This document shows positions 1 to 4,799 of a DNA stretch of 5,032 bases, piece by piece. Source of the DNA: Prevotellaceae bacterium (lineage in GTDB: Bacteria; Bacteroidota; Bacteroidia; Bacteroidales; UBA932); contig JAIROF010000208.1 of the NCBI GenBank assembly GCA_031257655.1, forward strand, positions 1 through 5,032, written 5' to 3'. The translations under genes and the position numbers were made by a program. The notes under the pieces are model-generated. The model was not told the DNA's origin and made no database searches. It saw only the letters and a list, made by a program, of their open reading frames with translations. Each line of letters opens with the position of its first letter. Position 1 is the stretch's first letter.

Positions 1-152
1 TGAATATAAGCATTTGTAATGCGTCAGCTCATCTTATCAACCCGTATGGCAGTGGTATGGCGGGAGAAGTGGGATTGGCTATACAATCTTTTCATAGCAC
101 CTCAAAAAAAGAATTAGCCCATGAAAGCGTTCTGAATTTCGGCGTCAGCCCT

Positions 153-188
153 CTGTGCTCTTCTGTGAAACCGCTGTGTTCCTCTGTG
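153..188. repeat. Four CTGTG units at helical spacing
   Basis: The pentamer CTGTG starts at 153, 163, 174 and 184, a spacing of 10, 11 and 10 bases, close to one turn of B-DNA. The units are separated by variable T/C/A-rich spacers. Similar decayed CTCTGTG-type repeats are familiar to me from intergenic DNA of Bacteroidota, but I cannot verify that here. They could be remnants of a dispersed repeat or a phased protein-binding array; the sequence does not decide. Confidence 0.6.
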
Positions 189-236
189 TTAGCATTATAT
201 TTGTGTTGGCGCTATATCCGTGTTAGCATTGTAGAG
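186..236. repeat. Three tandem 17-bp repeat units
   Basis: Three head-to-tail 17-base units begin at 186, 203 and 220. Units 1 and 3 share the 11-mer GTGTTAGCATT exactly. Unit 2 reads GTGTTGGCGCTATAT and shares the ATAT end with unit 1. The first unit overlaps the last CTGTG unit on its left, so the two arrays may be one decayed element. The string TATATTTG at 196-203 matches the Bacteroidota -7 consensus but lies inside the repeat and lacks an evident -33 partner, so I do not call it a promoter. Confidence 0.65.
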
Positions 237-304
237 GTTTCACAAAGCGCCGGACGCTCGCGATGCAGCGCGAAGTGAACCCTACGCTGAATGCAGGCGC
301 CAGC

Positions 305-338
305 CCATTAACCATTAACCGTTAACCATTAACCATTG
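305..338. repeat. 7-bp tandem repeat, CCATTAA x5
   Basis: Consecutive heptamers begin at 305, 312, 319, 326 and 333: CCATTAA, CCATTAA, CCGTTAA, CCATTAA and a truncated CCATTG. Unit 3 has one substitution and unit 5 is incomplete. The array ends about 30 bases before the CCGT repeats of the pstB promoter zone. It is a simple-sequence array able to slip during replication. No function is evident. Confidence 0.8.
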
Positions 339-364
339 TATTTCTTAACCAAATCGTAGCTATT

Positions 365-395
365 CCGTTTCCGTACCGTAATATGCCGTAAATAC
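365..395 (+). promoter_or_regulatory. Candidate Pho-box-like direct-repeat operator of pstB
   Basis: CCGT cores start at 365, 371, 376 and 386. The last two form adjoining 10-base units, CCGTAATATG and CCGTAAATAC. The unit at 365 lies 11 bases before the one at 376. Direct repeats of this period placed immediately upstream of the -7 region are how PhoB-family regulators classically bind and replace a weak -35/-33 contact. No good -33 TTTG is visible here, which fits an activator-dependent promoter. The motif differs from the Escherichia coli Pho box, so assignment to the regulator encoded downstream is inference. Confidence 0.4.
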
Positions 396-400
396 CTTTG
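393..400 (+). promoter_or_regulatory. Bacteroidota -7 element of pstB promoter
   Basis: TACCTTTG is an exact match to the Bacteroidota primary sigma -7 consensus TAnnTTTG. It ends 16 bases before the pstB start codon, so transcription would begin around 405-408 and leave a leader of only about ten bases. No clear -33 TTTG lies 19-21 bases upstream; the nearest T-rich triplet is at 368-370. The CCGT direct repeats occupy that space instead. Confidence 0.5.
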
Positions 401-416
401 TAGTAAAGAAGCGGGT

Positions 417-1163
417 ATGATAGAAGCAAAAAGCATAAATTTTTACTACGGAGCGTTCCACGCGCTAAAGAACATCAGCATGCGGATGCAGGCCAACACG
501 GTAACGGCGTTCATCGGCCCGTCGGGCTGCGGGAAGTCCACCTTCCTGCGGCTCTTTAACCGGATGAACGAGCTGATTGACAACACCCGCCTGACGGGAG
601 AGTGCCTCGTGAACGGCGAAAACATCTACCACAAGGCCGTTCGGGTGGACGAGCTGCGAAAAAAGGTGGGGATGGTGTTCCAGAAGCCCAACCCGTTTCC
701 GAAGTCCATCTTCGAGAACGTAGCCTACGGGCTGCGGGTCAACGACATGGGCGGCCGGTCGTTCGTTGCCCGGCGGGTGGAGGAGTCGCTGCGGGCAGCC
801 GCCCTGTGGGACGAGGTGAAGGATAAGCTGAAAAAGTCGGCGCTGGAGCTTTCGGGCGGGCAGCAGCAGCGGCTGTGCATTGCCCGCGCCCTCGCCATTG
901 CGCCCGCCATCCTGCTGATGGACGAGCCGGCGTCGGCGCTCGACCCCATATCCACCTCCAAGATCGAGGAGCTGATCCACGAGCTCAAGGCGCAGTACAC
1001 CATCGCCATCGTAACGCACAACATGCAGCAGGCCGCCCGCGTGAGCGACAAAACGGGCTTCTTTATGCTGGGCGAGCTGGTGGAGTTTAGCGATACCAGA
1101 AAAATGTTCCTAAGCCCCGAAAAGGAGCAAACCCAAAACTACATTACGGGGCGCTTCGGATAG
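417..1163 (+). CDS. pstB: Phosphate ABC transporter ATP-binding protein PstB
   Basis: PstB is the cytoplasmic ATPase of the PstSCAB importer. As a dimer under the PstC/PstA membrane pair, it hydrolyses ATP to drive high-affinity phosphate uptake. The 248-residue protein is full length for the family. The Walker A motif GPSGCGKST is at 34-42, the Q-loop glutamine at 89 in MVFQKPNPFP, and the ABC signature LSGGQQQR at 145-152. Walker B ILLMDEP is at 165-171, the D-loop SALD at 173-176, and the switch histidine 201 in THNMQQAA. The C-terminus YITGRFG and the segment NFYYGAFHALKNI near the start are typical of PstB rather than of other ABC ATPases. The ATG at 417 is the only sensible start, because an in-frame stop lies at 357 with no other ATG between. 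phoU follows 99 bases later without its own clear promoter, so the two are probably co-transcribed. The pstS, pstC and pstA genes are not in view. Confidence 0.97.
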   Translation: MIEAKSINFYYGAFHALKNISMRMQANTVTAFIGPSGCGKSTFLRLFNRMNELIDNTRLTGECLVNGENIYHKAVRVDELRKKVGMVFQKPNPFPKSIFENVAYGLRVNDMGGRSFVARRVEESLRAAALWDEVKDKLKKSALELSGGQQQRLCIARALAIAPAILLMDEPASALDPISTSKIEELIHELKAQYTIAIVTHNMQQAARVSDKTGFFMLGELVEFSDTRKMFLSPEKEQTQNYITGRFG

Positions 1164-1179
1164 GAGCGCACGGGGTGTG

Positions 1180-1239
1180 GCGCCCCCTTCCCCCCCAACA
1201 AAACCTCCCCCGCCGGGGGAGCAGCCAACAAAGGGGCGC
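1180..1239 (+). repeat. Nested inverted repeats in the pstB-phoU gap
   Basis: An inner hairpin pairs CTCCCCC (1205-1211) with GGGGGAG (1215-1221) around a GCC loop. An outer pair, GCGCCCC (1180-1186) and GGGGCGC (1233-1239), can enclose it. The inner stem is flanked by an exact direct repeat CCAACAAA at 1195-1202 and 1225-1232. No T-tract follows, so it does not look like an intrinsic terminator. It may instead stabilise or process the pstB end of a shared transcript, or be a small REP-like insertion; both are inference. Confidence 0.6.
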
Positions 1240-1262
1240 GCGAACAAAGCAACCATAGAATA

Positions 1263-1958
1263 ATGAACTATACCGAAATAGAACTACAAGAGCTGAAGGA
1301 TGACGTGAGCCAGATGTGGCGGCTGGTGCTGTCGCAGCTGGAAAAGGCGAAGCAGGCCCTGCTGAGCGGCGACGTGGAGGTGGCGCAGGAGGTGATGAGC
1401 CGCGAAAAAAGGGTGGACGCCTACGAGCTGAAAATCGACAGCGACTGCGAAAACTACATCGCCCTCTACAGCCCGGTGGCCATCGACCTGCGGCTGGTGC
1501 TCTCGCTCATCCGAATCAGCATCACCCTCGAGCGCATCGGCGACTTTGCCGAGGGCATTGCCTGCCACGTGGTGGAGGAAGGCGGCCGCAGGCCTGCCGC
1601 GCAGCTGGCCGAAGACCTCCAGCTGGAGAAAATGTTCGATACCCTCCTCGGCATGCTGTCCGACAGCTTCGTGGCGCTGGAGTCGGAGAACACCAAAATA
1701 TCGGGGCGAATCATAGCGCGCGACTTTGAAATCGACAAGCTCTACCACAGCTCGCTGGGCGTGCTCACGGCCTACCTCCGCCAAAACCCCGGCGACATCC
1801 TCTACGGCCTGAAGCTGGTGCTCATCATCCGCAAGCTGGAGCGCATTGGCGACCACTGCCGCAACATCGTAGAGGAAATCGTGTTCTACGTGGACGCAAA
1901 GGTGCTCAAGCACGGCGGGAAAAAAAAGGCGGAGGCCTACCCGCAGGCAGCGGAGTAA
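1263..1958 (+). CDS. phoU: Phosphate-signalling protein PhoU
   Basis: PhoU is a cytoplasmic metal-binding helical protein that couples the Pst transporter to the PhoR kinase and restrains the Pho response when phosphate is plentiful. The 231-residue product has the usual length and the two-fold repeat of three-helix bundles. The first half carries E48-x3-D52 and LERIGDFAEGI at 89-99. The second carries D154-x3-D158 and LERIGDHCRNIVEE at 192-205. These E/D-x3-D and ER-GD motifs supply the metal ligands in known PhoU structures. The C-terminus is lysine- and alanine-rich (GGKKKAEA) and looks disordered. The ATG at 1263 gives a normal N-terminus. The preceding gap holds a hairpin but no TAnnTTTG box, which supports co-transcription with pstB. 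The next gene starts 180 bases downstream from its own promoter region. Confidence 0.95.
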   Translation: MNYTEIELQELKDDVSQMWRLVLSQLEKAKQALLSGDVEVAQEVMSREKRVDAYELKIDSDCENYIALYSPVAIDLRLVLSLIRISITLERIGDFAEGIACHVVEEGGRRPAAQLAEDLQLEKMFDTLLGMLSDSFVALESENTKISGRIIARDFEIDKLYHSSLGVLTAYLRQNPGDILYGLKLVLIIRKLERIGDHCRNIVEEIVFYVDAKVLKHGGKKKAEAYPQAAE

Positions 1959-2013
1959 GCGGCGCGGCGGTAAAAATCTTCGGTAAAAAAAAACTTTTTT
2001 TCACCCCGCGCGC

Positions 2014-2044
2014 TTGGAAATCGCCTGATTTTTATGTAATTTTC
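2014..2044 (+). promoter_or_regulatory. Upstream promoter copy (degenerate -7)
   Basis: In the first module, TTG at 2014-2016 is followed after 20 bases by TAATTTTC at 2037-2044. This matches TAnnTTTG at all positions but the last. It is either a weaker second promoter or a decayed duplicate of the one closer to the gene. Confidence 0.35.
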
Positions 2045-2079
2045 ATCGGCAAAAAAAAACTTTTTTTCACCCCGCGCGC

Positions 2080-2111
2080 TTGAATACCTCTGTGATTTTC
2101 ATGTAATTTTG
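2080..2111 (+). promoter_or_regulatory. Promoter of the phoB-phoR-like pair
   Basis: TTG at 2080-2082 and TAATTTTG at 2104-2111 are separated by 21 bases. The second element is an exact TAnnTTTG match. The predicted start of transcription, about 2116-2119, leaves an A-rich leader of about 20 bases to the ATG at 2139. TGATTTT at 2093 and TAATTTT at 2104 are an imperfect heptamer repeat with an 11-base period, a spacing used by OmpR/PhoB-family proteins. Autoregulation is possible but unproven. Confidence 0.6.
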
Positions 2112-2138
2112 CGCAGGCAAAAAAAATCATACCACCTT

Positions 2139-2849
2139 ATGAAGCAGCAGGCATCCCCCCCCAAAATCCTCGTCGTAGACGACGAGCGGGACATTTGCGA
2201 AATCCTTGAGTTCAACCTCGCCAACGAGGGGTTTGACATCACGTGCGCCCACTCGGCGGAGGAGGCGCTGGAGCAGCTCTCGGCGGGCTACTCCCTCATG
2301 CTGCTCGACGTGATGATGGGCGGCATGTCCGGCTACAAGCTGACGGAGACCCTGCGGCGCCGCCAAAACCAAATCCCCATCATCTTCCTCACCGCCAAGG
2401 ATACCGAAAACGACATGCTCACCGGCTTTTCGGTGGGCGGCGACGACTACATCGCCAAGCCCTTCTCCATAAAGGAGGTGGTAGCCCGCGTAAGGGCGGT
2501 GCTCAAGCGGCATGCCGCCTCCGCTGCGGCAGGCGGCGGAGAGGCCGGCGCCACGCTCGTTTTCGGCGACATGAGCATCGACCTCAAGCTTAAGGAAATC
2601 ACCATTGGCGAAGAAAAAATTCCGCTCACCAAAACCGAGTTCGAGGTGCTGGCCTTCCTTGCGGAAACGCCGCAGCGGGTGTTTTCGCGGAGCGAAATCA
2701 TCGACACGATATGGCGGGAAACGCCCTTCATCACCGAGCGCACGGTGGATGTGCACATCACCCGCCTGCGCAAGAAGCTGGGGCGCCACGCCGCCGCCAT
2801 CACCAACCGGTCGGGCTACGGCTACCGGTTCAACGCCGCCTGCCTATGA
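2139..2849 (+). CDS. phoB: PhoB-like OmpR-family response regulator
   Basis: This is a two-domain DNA-binding response regulator, 236 residues from the ATG at 2139. The receiver domain (about 9-125) has the acidic pair D14-D15 in VVDDE, phospho-acceptor D57 in LLDVMM, switch T85 in FLTA and K107 in AKPF. An Ala/Gly-rich linker at about 126-138 leads to a winged-helix domain at about 139-233. That domain has LTKTEFEVL, the recognition-helix region RTVDVHITRLRKKLG (201-215) and the wing GYGYRF (226-231). An upstream in-frame TTG at 2109 would place the start inside the -7 box, so the ATG is preferred. The stop overlaps the kinase start by four bases, indicating translational coupling. Lying next to pstB-phoU, it is most likely the PhoB of the phosphate-starvation system; its domains alone say only OmpR/PhoB family. 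Confidence 0.9.
   Translation: MKQQASPPKILVVDDERDICEILEFNLANEGFDITCAHSAEEALEQLSAGYSLMLLDVMMGGMSGYKLTETLRRRQNQIPIIFLTAKDTENDMLTGFSVGGDDYIAKPFSIKEVVARVRAVLKRHAASAAAGGGEAGATLVFGDMSIDLKLKEITIGEEKIPLTKTEFEVLAFLAETPQRVFSRSEIIDTIWRETPFITERTVDVHITRLRKKLGRHAAAITNRSGYGYRFNAACL
2514..2537 (+). repeat. GC-rich inverted repeat in regulator linker
   Basis: GCCGCCT at 2514-2520 pairs with AGGCGGC at 2531-2537. The ten bases between them allow a further CCG/CGG pairing with a bulge. It encodes part of the Ala/Gly-rich linker between receiver and DNA-binding domains. It probably reflects biased composition in an unconstrained linker rather than a regulatory hairpin. Confidence 0.4.
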
Positions 2850-4615
2850 AAACCCCGAAGCTCCGCTACAAGCAGCGCCTGTTCCTCTACTTTGGCGTGA
2901 TATTTGTGCTCTTTACCGTTGGCGTGGTGGCGTTTGAGCAGTCGCGCGAGCGCTTCTTCAAAACGCAGGCGCTGGAGGAAACGCTGGAGGCCTACATCGA
3001 CGTAGCCCACGCCGCCCTGCAGCAGCAGCATCAGCAGCAGCAGCAGCTCGACAGCAGCCGGGCGCAAGCGCTGCAAGGGCTGCTCGCCCTCTTCCCCCAG
3101 AACATCCGCGTTACGCTGATAGGCAAGCAGGGCGAAGTGCTCTACGACAACGCCATTGGCGACCTGCTGGCCATGGAAAACCACCTCAGCCGCCCGGAGG
3201 TGGCCTCCGCCCGCAAAAGCGGCGCGGGGACGCACGTCCGAACGTCGGCCTCCAACAGCCAGCCCTACCTCTACTACACCAAGCGCTACCCGCAGTACTA
3301 CCTCCGCATGGCGCTGCCCTACGACACGCGCGTGCGCCACTTCCTCGAGGCCGACAACCTCTTTATATACTTCATCGCGGCGCTCTTTGCGGTGATGCTG
3401 GCGCTCATCCACGCGGTGACGGCGCGCTTCGGAAAGTCCATCCGGCAGCTGCGCGACTTCATCGTCAGCGCGGAGCGCGACGACGTCGGCGCGCTCAGCC
3501 CAAGCTTCCCGCAGGACGAGCTGGGCGAAATCAGCACAAAAATCACAGAAAACTACCGCCTGCTCAACAGCAGCCGGAAAAAAATTGCCCAAGAGCGCGA
3601 AAAACTCCTGCAGCACGTGTACACGTCGGGCGAAGGCCTCTGCTTTTTCTCCGCCGCCGGCGCGGTGGAATTCTACAACGGGCTGTTCATACAGTACCTC
3701 AACACCATTACCGACGAGGCCAACGGCAACCCGGCGGCGGCGCTCGCCGACCCCTCCTTTGGGGAGCTGGCGCAATTCCTCAAAAATCCGGGCAGCAGCA
3801 AGTACGCGGAGGCGCAAATCGGCAAACAGGGAAAGCTGTTTGCCGTGCTGGTAAACATCTTCGACGACCGCAGCTTTGAGATGATCATCAACGACGTTAC
3901 GCGGCAGGAGAAGCCCCGCCGGCTCAAGCAGGAGATGACCGGCAACATTGCCCACGAGCTGCGCACGCCCGTCACCAGCATACGGGGCTACTTGGAAACC
4001 ATCCTCCATGCGCCCCTGTCCGACGCAAAAAGGCGGCAGTTCCTCAACAAGGCCTACCGGCAAACCATAGCGCTCTCGGAGCTGATCAACGACATGAGCC
4101 TCATCACCAAGATAGAAGGGGCGCCGCAGTCGTTCGCGCTCGAGCCGGTGGCCGTTGGCGACCTGCTCGAGGCCCTCAGGAGCGACCTCGAAGCCGCCCT
4201 GAAGGAAAAAAGCATCGGCCTCGCGTGGAGCGTTGGCCGCGACGTGGTGGTGCACGGGAGCCGCAGCCTGCTCTACTCCATATTCCGAAACCTCACGGAC
4301 AACGCCATACGCTACGCCGGAAGCGGCGTCAGCATTCAGGTAAGCGTGTACGGCGAGGACAAGGATTTCTACTACTTTTCGTACGCCGACACCGGCGTAG
4401 GCATCGGCGAGCAGCACCTCAACCGCATCTTTGAGCGCTTCTACCGCATCAGCGAAGGGCGCACGAGGGACACCGGCGGCTCGGGGCTGGGGCTGTCTAT
4501 CGTCAAGAACGCCGTTGCCTTCCACAAAGGCTCCATCGTTGCCAAGAACAGGGCCAGCGGCGGGCTGGTCTTCCTGTTCAACCTCCCCAAGGCTGGCGCA
4601 CAGCAAAAGGCGTAG
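2846..4615 (+). CDS. phoR: PhoR-like membrane sensor histidine kinase
   Basis: This is a 589-residue inner-membrane sensor kinase, the probable partner of the regulator it overlaps by ATGA. TM1 spans about 11-30 and TM2 about 171-192, leaving an extracytoplasmic segment of about 140 residues that includes a glutamine stretch at 59-67. A HAMP-like/coiled linker (about 193-253) and a PAS-like domain (about 255-350) follow. The dimerisation domain holds the phospho-acceptor H370 in NIAHELRTP. The ATPase domain has the N-box RNLTDNAIRYA (481-491), G1 DTGVGIG (515-521), F-box RIFERFYR and G2 GGSGLGLS (544-551), so all catalytic motifs look intact. The frame stays open upstream to 2711, but that part overlaps the regulator's DNA-binding domain and is spurious. 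The architecture (TM, outer domain, TM, PAS, kinase) and the pstB-phoU neighbourhood argue for PhoR. Phosphate is probably sensed through Pst/PhoU rather than directly by the outer domain. Confidence 0.92.
   Translation: MKTPKLRYKQRLFLYFGVIFVLFTVGVVAFEQSRERFFKTQALEETLEAYIDVAHAALQQQHQQQQQLDSSRAQALQGLLALFPQNIRVTLIGKQGEVLYDNAIGDLLAMENHLSRPEVASARKSGAGTHVRTSASNSQPYLYYTKRYPQYYLRMALPYDTRVRHFLEADNLFIYFIAALFAVMLALIHAVTARFGKSIRQLRDFIVSAERDDVGALSPSFPQDELGEISTKITENYRLLNSSRKKIAQEREKLLQHVYTSGEGLCFFSAAGAVEFYNGLFIQYLNTITDEANGNPAAALADPSFGELAQFLKNPGSSKYAEAQIGKQGKLFAVLVNIFDDRSFEMIINDVTRQEKPRRLKQEMTGNIAHELRTPVTSIRGYLETILHAPLSDAKRRQFLNKAYRQTIALSELINDMSLITKIEGAPQSFALEPVAVGDLLEALRSDLEAALKEKSIGLAWSVGRDVVVHGSRSLLYSIFRNLTDNAIRYAGSGVSIQVSVYGEDKDFYYFSYADTGVGIGEQHLNRIFERFYRISEGRTRDTGGSGLGLSIVKNAVAFHKGSIVAKNRASGGLVFLFNLPKAGAQQKA
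3020..3046 (+). repeat. CAG microsatellite encoding a poly-Gln run
   Basis: Three CAG codons, one CAT and five CAG codons give Gln3-His-Gln5 at residues 59-67 of the sensor kinase, just after TM1 in the predicted extracytoplasmic domain. The array is in frame, so slippage by whole units would change the length of the run without breaking the gene. Confidence 0.9.
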
Positions 4616-4649
4616 CCCCCAAACGCGGCAGCGCGGTTCAAAAAGGGGG
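4616..4649 (+). repeat. Composite inverted repeat after kinase stop
   Basis: Directly after the TAG stop, CCCCC (4616-4620) can pair with GGGGG (4645-4649), enclosing a small stem CGCG/CGCG at 4624-4627 and 4632-4635. No T-run follows. It is the first of four stem-loops between the two convergent genes. Both stems are short, so support is modest. Confidence 0.4.
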
Positions 4650-4661
4650 ACGTCACGCCAG

Positions 4662-4676
4662 AGGGCTTTCTGCCCT
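4662..4676 (+). repeat. Short hairpin AGGGC/GCCCT
   Basis: AGGGC at 4662-4666 pairs with GCCCT at 4672-4676 around a five-base loop. It has no T-tract. It probably belongs to the same intergenic repeat-rich block as the larger palindrome downstream. Confidence 0.4.
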
Positions 4677-4706
4677 ATAATTCGCGGGATTTTGCGCATC
4701 TACCCA

Positions 4707-4738
4707 CGTCCTGCCGAATTTGCAAATTCGGCAGGACG
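4707..4738. repeat. 32-bp perfect palindrome
   Basis: The arm CGTCCTGCCGAATTTG (4707-4722) is followed without spacer by its exact reverse complement (4723-4738). Folded as RNA it would lose a few central A-T pairs to the loop and keep a GC-rich lower stem. No T-run follows on either strand, so it is not a standard intrinsic terminator. Uninterrupted palindromes of this length are rarely kept by chance and suggest a dispersed palindromic repeat or a binding or cleavage site. Confidence 0.9.
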
Positions 4739-4769
4739 AAGGTGTAGCGCGCCTCTCAGCAACGAACTT

Positions 4770-4799
4770 GTAGCGGGGCACAACCCGCTACCTCTTTTT
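4770..4799 (+). terminator. Intrinsic terminator-like hairpin after phoR
   Basis: GTAGCGGG (4770-4777) pairs with CCCGCTAC (4784-4791) around GCACAA, and is followed by CTC and five T. This fits a plus-strand intrinsic terminator for the pho transcript, although three bases separate the stem from the T-run. On the minus strand the hairpin has no T-run after it, so it would serve only one direction. Its right arm also contains the stop codon of the convergent minus-strand gene. Confidence 0.6.

Larger units (their letters stand above)
1..416. other. Gene-free, repeat-rich upstream region
   Basis: This 416-base stretch has no coding region I would defend. One frame is open on the plus strand from base 3 to about 278, but most of its translation comes from simple repeats (CTGTG and GTGTTAGC units), and it shows no recognisable domain or ribosome binding site. 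The region is richer in A and T than the genes to its right. It contains three families of short tandem repeats and then, next to pstB, a candidate operator and promoter. Any upstream pst genes would have to lie left of base 1. Confidence 0.7.
1981..2126 (+). repeat. Tandemly duplicated ~66-bp promoter module
   Basis: Bases 1981-2016 recur at 2047-2082 with one mismatch in 36 (T versus C at the fourth position). Each copy is CGGY, nine A, C, seven T, then CACCCCGCGCGCTTG. Each is followed, after a diverged spacer, by TGATTTTyATGTAATTTT at 2026-2043 and 2093-2110. The start of a third unit, GGC with eight A, is at 2116-2126. A shorter CGGTAAAAA also occurs at 1968-1976. The duplicated unit therefore carries an A-tract/T-tract element, a TTG suited to the -33 position and a -7-like box. 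The A9-C-T7 core is nearly self-complementary (1982-2005) but lacks a GC stem, so it is more likely bent DNA than a terminator. Confidence 0.85.

Noticed and set aside
196..203. TATATTTG as a second promoter
   Set aside because: It matches TAnnTTTG but lies within the 17-base repeats, has no -33 TTTG at proper spacing and is 220 bases from the nearest gene start.
57..278. A 73-residue plus-strand reading frame
   Set aside because: Most of it translates the CTGTG and GTGTTAGC repeats (for example PLCSSV twice). It has no start signal or recognisable domain, and the frame is already open from base 3.
150..338. A CRISPR array or attachment site
   Set aside because: The units are 5, 7 and 17 bases, with no spacers of uniform length, and no cas or integrase gene is present.
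1982..2005. A9-C-T7 inverted repeat as a terminator of phoU
   Set aside because: The stem is only A-T pairs with a mismatch and almost no loop, and it is repeated in the promoter module. A bent-DNA or promoter element fits better.
2109..2138. An upstream TTG start for the response regulator
   Set aside because: It lies inside the TAATTTTG -7 element, so it would be upstream of the transcript start. The ATG at 2139 gives a normal receiver-domain N-terminus.
2711..2845. An N-terminal extension of the sensor kinase
   Set aside because: These 45 residues are the out-of-frame reading of the regulator's winged-helix domain. The ATG at 2846 is followed at once by a basic stretch and TM1, as expected for the family.
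2822..4699. A 625-residue antisense frame opposite the kinase gene
   Set aside because: It mirrors the GC-rich codon use of the kinase gene and shows no family motif, while the plus strand carries all histidine-kinase motifs in order.
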